Shown: in pieces, positions 33,701 to 45,948 of the stretch | How positions within the stretch are numbered: position 1 is the stretch's first letter | Layout: each line of letters opens with the position of its first letter | DNA from: Chrysoperla carnea | Lineage: Eukaryota > Arthropoda > Insecta > Neuroptera > Chrysopidae | Direction: 5' to 3' | DNA length: 64,000 nt | Assembly (NCBI RefSeq): GCF_905475395.1 | Contig: NC_058338.1 | Location: 13,964,935 to 14,028,934, forward strand | Notes under the pieces: model-generated | What the model was told of the DNA's origin: nothing | Databases searched by the model: none | What the model saw: only the letters and a program-made list of their open reading frames with translations | Position numbers and translations under genes: made by a program

Positions 33701-36700
33701 GAAGTACTTTTTCAAAAATAGTGGAATACCCTATTATTTGGTTCGAATATAACTACGAGACAAACCCACGAGACTTTAGTTAAACATTTTCAAATTTTCA
33801 TGGAAACTATGAAAATGCATTAGAATAAATTATATTAAAAAACCCTGAAAATAAACAATTGATTGAGTTAATTGTTGAAATAACTTGTACAGACAATATT
33901 GAATATTAGTGCCTATTGAAGCCTAAATAAAAATATAAATGTAATAGAAAATTGCCAAAAGACTTTCTGAAATTGCTGAAGTTAAATCTGACTTCGGGAA
34001 ATGAGAAAATTCAATTAGGTGATTGAAAATAAGTATTAATGCCGAAAGGTGAATGTGAATAATATGGAAATTTAAATCATAGATAAATTTTAAAAGAGAG
34101 AAATAAAAATTTTTATCTCTTTAATTGTTTTTGCTTTTTTTATTATAAAAACGTAAGTCTATGCGCTAAAACTAAAATAGAATTTTTTCAGTTCAGATTT
34201 CGAGTATTAAAAAGCATTTGGTGACGACGATTTGTAATTATTGTAATAATTATGCATCAATGTCATTAGAAACAAAGTAGGACAGTTTGCTCTCATTTTA
34301 CCTATTATTACAATTAGATAAAATATTAATTAAGTTTCATTAAAATACAATTATTATTTAAATTATGTAAATATTACGTTTTTGCAATAGCATATAATAA
34401 TATATTTTATTTATTTATTTTTTTTTGAATTATCAATTTGACCTTAAACAATAATAAAATGTGTTATCTCATGTTATAATTGCGCTAGATTTAAAACTTG
34501 TTTAAACAAATATGGCTGCTGATTAAAGCGTGATTTTGTAGTTAATTCTTGAGGTTATGTTTTTATATCTGTTGTTTTTATTTTTTGCGATTCCAACTAA
34601 TGGGGGCACTATACCATAAAGGCAGGTTTCCTTCTAGTTCTATTTTTTTTTTAGTTTAACCTGTCTATAATGAGTTCAAAAAACGATTTTGATTTAATTT
34701 AGCATTTTTAGTTTTTTATTGCGTTATTTTAAACTCACTTTAACTCATTTGCTTATAATTTACATGCCAACGTAAGATTGTAATTTGCGTAGATTTGTAA
34801 ACTAGGTATTGAAATTGTAAACGCTTCCAAAAAAGGCCCTGATTGGGGTTAAAAGTTCAAATATTGGTGTAGATTGGCACATAAGACGATTTCTTTGATT
34901 GGTATTAAAATGTCGACGCATCTCGTATGGTTTTTTCTGTATGGTTTGTAGGATGCATATTCTCGTACATCTTATGGGCAATATACAATCATACCAAGTA
35001 GTTTTTTGTGACTTGTGCAATATGCAATCTCATAGTTTCCATTTTTAAGCGTCAGATTTCAAAAATTAAATTAGCCGTAACCCAACAAAACCCATATCTC
35101 TTGAAAGTAACTCAATGATCGGACCCTATGGTCTAAGTGTGTCCCACCCCAGGACAACCACTCTAACCTAACCTAACCTAACTCAATGATATATATATTT
35201 TGATTAAATAAGATTAAATTAATATATTTTGAAAATGTTTGAACAATTTTCATTAATTTGTATGTAAAGGTGATTCATGAAAATGCGGTTCGTCAAGTAA
35301 AAGAAGAGGTTGCTATACAAAAAGTATGTGGACATAATCCATTCATAGTTGGCTGCCCTTTTCATTGGCAAAGTCATAGACGATTATACATTGGTTAGTA
35401 AATGTTGCTAAGGCATTTATTTTTGAGATATTTTGAGTAAACATTTATTATTATTATATTTTATATTTTCAGTTAGTGAATATATTGATGGCGGGGAATT
35501 ATTTCATCTATTAGAACAATACGGATCATTACCAGAATATCTTGTTGCTGTATACGTCGCTGAAATTGCTTTAGGTCTTGGTAAGATAATTTTTTTTATT
35601 TAAAAACATATTGGAATTAATTTGGCTAAAAAGATGTTATATTTTTAACTTTTATAAGAAAACAAATTTAATCCTTCGAAGATCATCAACTTTTCCTAGT
35701 TGTGCATAAAATTGATGATTGGCGTGAACATCTTAACGTTAAAATCCCATACTTTACAATCATTGAAATTTTTAAAATTGAGATTGATAAAACATTGTTT
35801 AATAAGTGAAAAAATTGTATAGATTGCCTAGTATAAAATTAAATTGAGCCCAGTAAAATTTTTGTTATGATAAATAAAAAATATTTACAATTTTTAGATT
35901 TCCTCCACAACGCCGGAATCATATATCGTGATTTAAAACCAGAAAATATATTACTTGATCAAGAAAACGGCCACATTCATCTAATCGATTTTGGTTTATC
36001 AAAGTGGCTAAAATACGGAGATCGTACAACTACATTATGTGGTACACTACGTTATATGGGTACGGAATTAGCCTCATTTCTTGAATTTTTTACTTTTTTA
36101 TTTATACAAATTTTCTAACAAACAAACAAAAAAGCGAAAAATCTCCCAGGTACTAAAAAAATATATAAAATTGTGTGAAGTGAAGTGATAATAATAAAAA
36201 CGTAAAAATGAATGCACGGTCTCAAGTTTTTGAGTTGACAATGGAAGGTCGTCAAGTGGACGAAGCCGTTGCGAGTATATTCCATACAGTGTTATTTCAT
36301 CGATCGTTAGGTAAATTTATATATAATGCGGAGGGTAGTTATTCGGTTGGTACAGTGGGTTATACAGATGTTGACTGTGATTTTATTGACTTTACTTACG
36401 TTTGTTGTACATCAAGTACTTTAGATCGTACTCTTAAACGTGAAATATCTGGATTCTCAGAATTATTACGTGGTAACGAAGGTAGTGGTACCGGACAAAT
36501 TAGTTTAGAGTTCTTTCAAAAGAAACGTAATCGTTGGCCGTTTCAACCAGAATGTATACCTTGGGAAGTGTGGACTGTACGCTTAGAATTAATTAATTTA
36601 AATAGTGAGGACGAACGACAAGTTTGCAGGGAAAAAGTGGGAGAAATGTTAACTGATAAAATCTTATATATAACAGAGATTATGAATCGGCATGATTATG

Positions 36701-39700
36701 TACCAAAAATGCCAAACCAATCAGAGTTGGAATTAATATTCGATACTTCGTATGCGGATGTACAGCCTTATTTATTTAAATTTAATTATAGCACGGCAGG
36801 GCCGTCAAGTACATCTGTTGGTTCGACAATGAAAAAATTAATACGTGAAACTTTAGCACTATAGCAAAGTTATTAAAAAAACACGATTTCAAAAAATAAT
36901 ATAACAATTTTTAAATGTCCGTCCGTGTCCCAGCTTTTTATTTTTTAACTTTGACATATTTTACGGTATTTTTTACATTTTACTATTAAATTGGTGACCA
37001 TTTATTGAAATAATTAAATAATTAATCATTTCATTTGTAATATTTTATGAAAATATTGAAATTATGAGTTGAGGGGCTTCACATCACATTGGGGTTCAGA
37101 TAAACAGGTTAACTAAAAATAATTTTTGATGCATCTATTAATTATATTCAATGATTTTTATTTTATAAAAATTTATGTAGAGGTAATTTCTCGGTATGGG
37201 TATCTGTAAAAATTTTTTTTGGATGCAATAAATTTCCCTAGTAGTTTAAAACATTTCTCTACAAGAATTTCTGATGGGTTAATTTGTTTGGCAGTTATCG
37301 GGTAACGTTATTTTGTTTTTCTATGTAATGGTTTGAAATTTTTTATAATGTAATTCTAATAATGTCACCGATATAATAGATCTTGATTGATTTTATTTAT
37401 GGACGAATTTTTCCTTTTATATTAAAATGAAAATCTTTTTAGTTATAAATCATTTATCATAATCGTATTTAAATACCGTTTATTTAGATGCTAGACCAAA
37501 AAAGAAATAAACTTTTTTGTGTGTTGGTTACAAAACAAACAAAAAAATTTTGAAAATTGTTATATCCACTAATTTCCTAATGGAAAATTTTAATATACAG
37601 TAGAAACTATTGTGTATAAAAAATATTATGGAAAATTACTTTTAAAATTAGAATATTATCTTTAAAAGCATGTATGTAATAATTTTTTGTTGGAAAAAAT
37701 TATACATTCTAAAATAAATCTTTCTAAATGTTTTTTCCTCTTGTAAAAAATTTAAATTTTCACCTGAATTTATGGATGGTTCAAGAAAAATTTAGTATAT
37801 CATAATTAAGAATTTTCTTCTTAAGGTTAAATATAAACAAAAAATTATTGGCAAAATTTTAAAAATATTAAACTTTATCTTAGAATTTAATCTTAGAATT
37901 TATTGAAGGGCTATTCAAATTCAAATTTAGGATTCAAGCAAGCTATTTTAAAAATATAGCTGTGAGAGTAAATATACAATCTTTAATTTGGTTTTGGAAG
38001 TTTTGTTGACATTAAAAAATTCATCTATAGTACAGGAGACGGTATAAGTTCGACTTTCACTCAACTGATAATCAGATGAGACTTATTTTTTATGAAATTT
38101 TATTGGTTAATAAACTAAGCCTAAAATATTTTTTAAACACTAGCTTTAGTTAGCCGAATGGCAGGGACTAGAAGTATACAGATCGTGTTCAAAAGCATTG
38201 CTAACAGAGAATGAATGTTAAATATATAAATAAAATACTTACTACAAAACTATACATAGAGCAATTATGTTGTACCTTGGCGCATTGTTTAATTATTTTC
38301 AGGAAAAGCATATAATATTTGTGATTAGTTTTATAAATTAAATTTAAAAAATAAATTAAAGTATAGAAAAAGACATATTGATACATATGTATGTAATAAT
38401 ATTATGTATTCTCTTTGTGTGTAAGGTCCAACATAAATTGAGTTAGCTCTATGTATAGTTTTATTATATTATTTGTTTAACATTGTTTCTCTATTAACAA
38501 TATTTTTAATAATTCTCAATACTTAAAAATAATTCTGGTAAATTTTGATACGGCGTTAATTTTTCGAGTATTTGGTGTAATTTGGGAACATTAGGGTGAC
38601 CTTCTACAATTAAATTACGTATATAATATAGCCTTGAATCATTCATTATTCGATCAATAGAAGAAAGCGTAATTTTCTAATTCTAGATTCCAAATCCAAA
38701 ATATAATAACTGCTTTTTTTTACGAAAAGAAATTACAAATTAAATTACTTTTAAATCCTAAAGTTTAATTTGGATGCGCTTTATTATTAAAGGGGGTATC
38801 AATCATGATAGAAAAACAATAAACATCTTTTCCTACTTGGAGAGGGTATCAAAGTTTGAGAACAAACTTGATTTGTAAATAATAAAATTATTTTTTCAAA
38901 GGCTGTGGATGCAAATAGTTTATGATTTGTGTAATATTACTTGTGATTGTATTTGTTTGATTATATCTTAAATGTTCGATCATTCGCTAATACACTCGAA
39001 ACAATTTTGTACCTGAGAATTAAAAAAAAATAGATAAAAATTTGTGAAAAGTCATAACTTCTATGTTTGTTTGTATTTTGCTAATAAAAAGGTTATGCTT
39101 GATTATCCTTCGAAATTCGATACCAAAGAAAAAGGGTTATTTGACAAAAATAAATCACAAATTTAAGGACTAATACTCATATGTATAATTTCATCACTTA
39201 AAAATCCTAGTCCATAGTGTGAAAAACATTTAGGATATAATTAATTAGGTTTAATAAGCTCGTTTTGTTAGAGAATTTAAAAAAAAAAGAGTCCATGTTT
39301 TTTTTAACTATAATTGAGAATTTTAAGGAATCTATCTATGAAAAAATAACTAATAATTTTAATTGCTTTTATTTATGTGCTGAAATATTTATGGTTTTAT
39401 ATTTTTTATGTTTATCAAATACCACTGAATTCATTTTAAAGTGAAGTCATCGATGAATTACGAAATTTTCCACACATTTATGAATTTTTCATTAATTTAA
39501 ATTCCTTCTAAAAACAATCGATTTTTTTTGTTAACATTGTGTAATTCTTGGGTGGCTCTCTTATAGAAGGAAGATGCACGATTTAGTTTCTTCGAAATAA
39601 CATTATTTAGAAGAGTTATGTTTTCGAAATGCAATGAGAGGATATATTATTCAGTAGATTTTTATAATTCATCCTTATATGAATACATCTGGAATAGAGA

Positions 39701-42700
39701 AGTTGTATGTTTTATTTAACAGAAAGTTTGGTTAAAAAGTGAAAGAAAAACTTTTTCGTAATCATTTCCGAATACTTTTTAAATGGTTTTTTTTTTTTTT
39801 TAATAAAATATTTAAATGAATATGGCGTCATCATGTCTTCTTATATTAGAATCATGGACCACAAATCACAGCTTGGTTGTAGAAAACAATGTTGTTGTAG
39901 AAAAGCGAAGAAATCTTAATGTTTATTTAATTTTGAGCGATTAAAAATTTATATCCGTTACTTACTAAAATAGTGACCATTACAACGAATATTTTATCAT
40001 AAAATTAAATCGTCATGTTTGTTGTCAATTTTGACGTCATATTAAAATTTTTTATAATTTCAACATGTAAAGAAATTAAAAATGAATTGTTTTTGGGTAT
40101 AAATACGTAAATTAATTTAATAATGTTAAGCTCTATTTTATAAGCTAACAAGCATTTTTAAACTGTGTTCAGTTCTTGGTTCAAAACTTTGTTATACATT
40201 TCAAGAAACTTAATTAGTAATTTTTGAATCAATGGGGTGATTCTAGAAAATAAGTTCAGTCGGTTTTGAAAGACGAAATTCGCGTTTCTTTACGCATTAC
40301 GTTATTTTCCCAAGTATGTGCATTTATTATGTACGGTTTAAATATTACGCAAACATAAGGTTAGCCTAGCGGGTGATTGGCTATTTATTTTACATACGCA
40401 TTAGCAAAATTTTTTCTCTACCCCTTTACGCCTTTTCGAAGGCTATCTAGTTTTGCTTAGCACCTGGTATCGTGAGTAAAATTTGCCAATAATTTTTTAA
40501 AGGATTTTAGCTTAGCGAATGATCAGTTATCACTTCGAGAATCAATTATTTTTTAGCACCCTCACAGCGTATTATATCAATTTTATTATCATTGCTCCAT
40601 ATAAATTAGCCTTATCGCCCTCGTGTAGGCGTCTATTGCTCACTTAGAGTGACACTGAATTAATACGTTCACTTAAAAAGTTTATAAAGTCCAAACTGAA
40701 CTCAGTCTTCATATATTTTAGATATGCACAGAAAATAAAACTATTTTTCGTTATCTTAAATTTAAAATGTCATTATTCGTTTTGTAAAGTGTAGGGGTGG
40801 GCTCCGTAAATATTTATGTATTATAAAATGACCAACTACTTACTAATATTAGAGATTTTAGGGAATATTTGAATATTAAATCGATATTTTTATTCCAAAT
40901 AATTTTATTTATTAATTTTCCAGTGCACAATCGAATTATAAGGCACTAATTGATAAGTAACGATGTAATATGGTCATTAATAAATTTTTTGTTCACTCTA
41001 ATTTAGAACATATTCTGTTGTTTTAGTGATTAGTGCACGTATTAGAAATTAGTTTTGTGTCTTTACGAATTTATTTGTTTCACTCCTGTTTCGGTCCAAG
41101 AAGTGTTAAATGTTTTGTTACAGTGGAATCATGGCTTATTCCGTCCATGACAAGAATGGTATTTCAAAGTTATGTGGCAGCAAATTTTTATAAATGTAAA
41201 AAAATGTATATAAAAAGGATTTTATTTTAAATTTCTAACTTTTTAATTTTGGATTTCTAGAATTTGTGTGCATATTCTTTAGAATATTTGTTCCTGTTAA
41301 CGAAATAATAGGGAATTCACGAATTCGTCCAGTTAAAACAATTCATACCGCCCAATTATAGTTATTAAGAATTACTGCGGTAAGTAATTTTCTGTCGATA
41401 AATTAAAATAATATTTTAAATTATTTGACGGGCGAAGGTGAAATCTCTAAAAGATTAGCTCTTAATTTTGCCGATTTACAATAAATAATTTTTATTTATT
41501 CAAAAACGTGATACAATGAATTTTTTTGCTAATATAATAATTTAACAAAAAATTTATGAACAGACGAATAATATCATTGAGACACTCTTAGTAGAAGTAA
41601 TTTCGACTGCAATTTGGTCTTCTATCTTGTCGTTGCTACCTACATTTTATAGCGTCTTAATACAATCAATCAAAATGGTGTGATTTTTATAGTACAAAAA
41701 GAAATGACTTGAGATAATTTCTGAATGTTTGTGTTGTGTTAATGGTTTTTTTATGGCCCGACTATATATTTCAATAACTTGCCTGTAAAACGTTATTTTT
41801 GCTTATTCTTCTGTTCATCAAGAACGTTTGTTATATTTTTATTCTGATATGTAAATATTTGGTAGCATATTGTAAGGTATTATTGGAAATAAATTACAAC
41901 CAAATTTTTTGACCAAGTGAAAATAAATATGTATAGTTTAGGTTTTATGAACATAGAAATTAATATTTTGAAATTTGGTATGGAAATGAAAAAAATGATT
42001 GAGTTTTTTATTTAAATAGAGAAGTTGCATTAATTTTTTTTTGCCACAATTAGATTATAATATATTGAAAACAAGTTGATAGAAAAGCCATTTATAATCT
42101 TGTATGTTATATTATCGTATCTTCGTACAGTGGCGTTACTAAAGAGATATGTTGATGTCACTGCCGTTTAAATTTATAGTTTAGAAAAACCATTTTCAAT
42201 TAAAAAAACATGCAACTTCTCTATTTGCAGCGTCGCTCTCTGTGTCGTTTTAGAATATTTTTAAAAATTGTTAGTAAGTCTTCCTTTTTTTCAAGTGAGC
42301 GAAGAAGTTTTACTAAATGTGTTAAATACATTATTCATTGGATGATAATAACATGTATTCACCTAAGCCTAGTAATGGTTTTATGAATCAGAATATATAG
42401 AATGTTTCTAAATATGTGCAAATTTTCAGAAATTTGAACAATTTTCAGCATAAAATTTCATATTCATTAATAAACATCTAAAATTAGAAGGCGCATAAAA
42501 TTTTCTTATATTTATTGGTCAAAATGTAGAGTATTTTATTCCAAGCTTTTTGAGCGATAGTGTCTTTTATAATGTTAGAATGATTTTTTTTTTAATGACC
42601 TGTTCCACAACTCTGTTGAAAATAGCCTAAGGTCAAACTTGCCAGAATAAATCACTATTTTGATTTTAGCATTGTTAATTTTTCCTTTGTTTTTGAGGGG

Positions 42701-43826
42701 CCTTATAAGTTTGACCGCTATGTATCTCTGTCTGTCTGTGGCGTCGTAGTTCCTAAACGAAAGGACCGATTTTGATTTTTTGTTTGAAAGAAAATTTAAT
42801 GGAGAATGTTCTTAGCTATGTTCCAAGAAATCCGTTCTGTTTGGAGAGAACTACAAGGAAAAATCCTAATTTGTCTAGGGTTTTTAAAATGTGTAACCTT
42901 AACTTGTTATCTGTGTGGTTCTTTATATATTTTATTCGTTATTTTTTCATTATCATTGCTCCAATTGTAGCAGAATTGGACAATCTATTCTGTTTATCGA
43001 TTGAAGGAAAATGGCGAATATTTTCTGTTGCTGTTTAAATTTATTTTCTTGGGACTAATCCATCCTGACCTCGGTTGAAGAAAAGATAAAATATTTGGCG
43101 TATTTAGAACCATCTATATATTTTATTATTATTATTAAGAATATTGTTTTATGTTATTTATTTTAATTAATTATTATATTAATTGTGAATGTATTATTAT
43201 TAATTAAAAATTGATGATTTAATTAGTTATAATTAAAAGTGTGTTGTACAAAAAAGTTGATGAAAATTATTACAAAATGGCTGTACCTTAGCTAAAAAAA
43301 CAAATATAAAATATTTTTAATTTTAAGGAAAAAAATATGTGTATCAAAATATTATATATATATATGAAAATAATGAATTTAATTTCAAAAATCATTAAAA
43401 AAAATAAAAAATAAATAAATTATGAAACAATTCTGAAAATAAAAAAAATGAAATTGTTTTCAATAAAATTATTTGTGACTATTTTATTTTGTTGTGTCCC
43501 TGATTTTAGTGTGTGGAACTGATGTTTTTATGTATATTTTCTGGGATTTGGACGTGTGTCTTTTGTAAAATGTTCGTAGTTTTGTGTCTTAATTTGAATG
43601 TGTTTTGTTTTAAAAATGTCTTTTTTAGTACTCTGGGAGAAGTTATAAGTTTGTCATATTATTATAAATTTTATGTTTCAAAGTACGAAGCTTTCAATAT
43701 TTCAGGTAAGTAAGTCGATTATTTTTTATTGTTTCAGCTCCAGAGGTTGCAAGTTTAAAACCTTATGGACATGCCGCTGATTGGTGGTCATTGGGTGTTT
43801 TGGCTTGTCGTATGCTGTTAGATGAG
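30791..43826 (+). CDS. RSKR: RSKR (SGK494)-like AGC-family protein kinase, 5' and central exons; 3' end not found
   Basis: Seven exons join in frame: 30791-30886, 30959-31071, 32637-32865, 35270-35393, 35473-35580, 35898-36059 and 43738-43826. They give 307 residues with no stop. The protein starts MGNSN, so N-myristoylation is possible. The segment [16 protein letters not shown] resembles the pre-kinase block of RSKR rather than S6K or PKA. The glycine loop is degenerate (SHGAYGKV, first Gly replaced). The ATP lysine is Lys140 in YALKIL and the alpha-C glutamate probably Glu159. The catalytic loop is YRDLKPEN (Asp235, Asn240), DFG is at 254-256 and APE at 278-280. HRD is replaced by YRD. The last exon ends in [17 protein letters not shown], and the rest of the C-lobe should follow. 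No matching exon was recognised up to 64000, so the gene probably continues outside the window. ATG101 lies in intron 6. Confidence 0.85.
31740..32480 (-). pseudogene. Decayed mobile-element-type ORF in RSKR intron 2
   Basis: The minus strand encodes a recognisable but broken protein. One frame reads [20 protein letters not shown] and [15 protein letters not shown], continuing as [13 protein letters not shown] and [18 protein letters not shown]. After stops and frame changes come QGERFHQDV and [16 protein letters not shown]. This combination is typical of a highly repeated family of uncharacterised proteins in invertebrate genomes, which I take to be transposon-associated (recognition from memory, superfamily not assigned). 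A direct repeat of cttctctaacaacttgttta occurs near 32357 and 32427. It is opposite in strand to the kinase. Confidence 0.6.
32866..35269. other. RSKR intron 3 (about 2.4 kb)
   Basis: AT-rich. Contains a short fragment of the R1 repeat (about 33848-33900, with acaattgattgagttaattg) and a CCTAA run near 35163. No coding content recognised. Confidence 0.5.
35122..35183. repeat. Insect repeat end with a CCTAA/TTAGG run
   Basis: Reads cggaccctatggtctaag and accccaggacaaccactc, then four CTAAC units. This resembles a dispersed insect repeat that ends in TTAGG-like units. The run is too short to be a telomere. Single TTAGG-like clusters also occur near 766 and 59231. Confidence 0.5.
36208..36864 (+). 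CDS. ATG101: Autophagy-related protein 101 (218 aa, intronless, nested in RSKR)
   Basis: HORMA-domain subunit of the ULK1/Atg1-ATG13-FIP200 initiation complex; it stabilises ATG13 and recruits downstream factors (family knowledge). The protein is collinear with animal ATG101 from [17 protein letters not shown] to the C-terminal IRETLAL. The block [11 protein letters not shown] is conserved. The WF-finger sequence W-P-F sits at residues 110-112, the same numbering as in mammals. Further conserved strings are [18 protein letters not shown] and DVQPYLFKF. There are no stops or frameshifts, and the length is that of the family. It starts 149 bases after RSKR exon 6, on the same strand. The absence of introns fits an old retrocopy or simple intron loss, and no target duplication or poly-A tail is evident. 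Confidence 0.96.
   Translation: MNARSQVFELTMEGRQVDEAVASIFHTVLFHRSLGKFIYNAEGSYSVGTVGYTDVDCDFIDFTYVCCTSSTLDRTLKREISGFSELLRGNEGSGTGQISLEFFQKKRNRWPFQPECIPWEVWTVRLELINLNSEDERQVCREKVGEMLTDKILYITEIMNRHDYVPKMPNQSELELIFDTSYADVQPYLFKFNYSTAGPSSTSVGSTMKKLIRETLAL
42690..43070 (+). repeat. Fragment of a dispersed insect repeat (tctgtctgtctgtgg type)
   Basis: The string ctctgtctgtctgtggcgtc, then cctaaacgaaaggaccgatt and cttagctatgttccaagaaa, follows a layout I recognise from repeated elements of many insects. An 88-codon frame overlaps it but has no domain. Class not assigned. Confidence 0.4.
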
Positions 43827-44570
43827 GTAAGTAAATGCTAGGGTTTTATGCTGGTTAATTCGGATTTACATAATCAAATTAAAATAGCCATGAGATTTTC
43901 CAATGAGATTTGGTTAGATTTTCTTGACCACCCCCGCCCCCTTTGAGCTCACGTAATTTACGGATGCCCTCTAGCTAATTTATAATAATGAACGCTAGAG
44001 AGGAGCATATGAGGTCCTTGCCTAGGGAGCCATCGGCATTTAATTCGTTTCTGATACACAGCTCGTTATTAGCCGCAAGCCCCTTTTCTTTGGTTACCTA
44101 TGTGCCCAAAACCAATTATTTCAATTTACCATTGTATCTTCTATGCTTACCTTGCAAACTAGGAGTAATTTCTTAGTTATTCTTAAGAGTTTGGGGGGAA
44201 GAGATAAGGGACCCTCTTTTTGTAACGAAGAGTGATCTCGAAAAAGCCTTAAATTTAAGATGGCGTTGCTGTATCAGAGGACCATACTTACAGCTACAGC
44301 TCAGTTATTATTTTACATATTCTTTTAACTCAATTTGATTATGATTCATGAATACAAAAAATAAAAATATAAAAGTAGGAGTTGTAAATGTAATTTAATG
44401 AAATTTAAATTAGATTTATAAACAGGACATTGAATTGTGAAAAAATTTTACGCTATGCGTGTGATATATTATTCGTTTAATAAGTGGTGAATTAATCCAT
44501 TGACTTCCATTGGTCTATGTAAAATTATCAAAATATAATTTATTAGAATTCCAGGTTTTTATAGCATGTA

Positions 44571-45089
44571 ACAGGTTGGCTGATAAGTCCCCGGTCTGAC
44601 ACATAGATGGCGTCGCTAGTATTAAATGCATATTATTTTTATATAGTACCAACCTTCAAATGATTCGTGTCAAAATTTGACGTCTGTAAGTCAATTAGTT
44701 TGTGAGATAGAGCGTCTTTTGTGAAGCAACTTTTGTTATTGTGAAAAAAATGGAAAAAATGGAATTTCGTGTTTTGATAAAATACTGTTTTCTGAAGGGA
44801 AAAAATACAGAGTCCGGAAACTCATTATCAAGCCAAGTTTTTGTTTCCACTGTATTTTTTCCCTTCAGAAAACAGTATTTTATCAAAACACGAAATTCCT
44901 TTTTTTCCATTTTTTTCACAATAACAAAAGTTGCTTCACAAAAGACGCTCTATCTCACAAACTAATTGACTTACAGACGTCAAATTTTGACACGAATCAT
45001 TTGAAGGTTGGTACTATATAAAAATAATATGCATTTAATACTAGCGACGCCATCTATGTGTCAGACCGGGGACTTATCAGCCAACCTAT
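44571..45089. mobile_element. Palindromic mariner-derived MITE (519 bp)
   Basis: The ends read acaggttggctgataag and its near-perfect complement, flanked by TA on each side (44569-44570 and 45090-45091), as for Tc1/mariner elements. The whole element is a foldback with ~240-bp arms. Each arm carries the 5' end of a mariner transposase in opposite directions. On the plus strand MEKMEFRVLIKYCFLKGKN starts near 44750. On the minus strand MEKKEFRVLIKYCFLKGKN continues further (VETKTWLDNEFPDS). No catalytic domain is present, so the element cannot mobilise itself. Confidence 0.85.
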
Positions 45090-45104
45090 TATATATGGAA
45101 TATG

Positions 45105-45348
45105 TCAAGGTATATTGTCTTTAGTCCTAAGTTTGTACATCTAAAAATATTAATACTACGAACATAATTTTGGTAAACGTGTTCATAAAATAACATAATT
45201 AGTCCATTTCCGGTTGCTTGTTTGTCTGTAAATACGATAACTCAAAAATGAAAAGAGATATCATCTTGAAATTTTTATAGCGTACTCAGGACGTAAAAAT
45301 GGGTCCGTAGAACCCATCTTGTAAACCGTTACAAGATGGGTTCTACGG
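45105..45348 (+). repeat. Truncated R1 repeat ending in a perfect hairpin
   Basis: Matches the 5' part of the 53818 copy (tatgtcaaggtatattgtct ... gcgtactcaggacgtaaaaa). It ends in a 44-base foldback: ccgtagaacccatcttgtaa (45305-45324), loop accg, then the exact complement (45329-45348). The hairpin replaces the remainder of the repeat. Confidence 0.65.
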
Positions 45349-45948
45349 AGTTTCCCCCTCCTCTAGGACTTAAACTCTCACATGCTAAAACGATACCGAT
45401 TTTTCATACGAAGTTTTCCATTACGGGAAAAGTCAGAAATTTCAATTTTCCAACTGTCAACTGTGTTGTTAACCAAAATAGGTTAAGTTTGTTAGAATTG
45501 AACAGTTTATACTCCGTGTTATATTTAAGCAAACCAAACATATCTGTTAAAGCGCAGTAATATTTTACCTGGTAAACCTAAATGCGAAATTCTAGCAACT
45601 TCTCTTGCTTTAAGTTTTGAGTCCTTCGCATTTAAATCTAAAAATAGCTTTGCGATAGACGATTCGATTTTGAAAAAAGCTTATCAAATTTTTGTTATCG
45701 ATAAACATTGATCCAAGACCATTAGGAGTTTAAGAATCATTCATTATCCAAATGGTAGTGACCAGGCTTACTATAAGTTATTATTTCACAGCCTCGCCCC
45801 CTCGATTCAACGAACTTATTATTAAATTTATTTAACGATGGAATTGAATAATAATTCCTTAATATCTATTTCGTCGCACAGTATTTATTTGTGAAGTAGG
45901 GAACTGTGCATACTTGGAAACTTCCATTGAAAACTCAATATCGATTTT

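Larger units (their letters stand above)
36060..43737. other. RSKR intron 6 (7.7 kb) hosting ATG101
   Basis: The donor gtacgg follows ATG G at 36059. The acceptor gtttcag before 43738 completes Ala-Pro-Glu. Apart from ATG101 the intron is AT-rich and non-coding. Repeat fragments are seen at about 38398-38455 (related to the zinc-finger unit hairpin) and about 42690-43070. Confidence 0.7.

Noticed and set aside
35163-35183. Telomere or telomere fusion site
   Set aside because: Only four CCTAA-type units, attached to a dispersed-repeat sequence.
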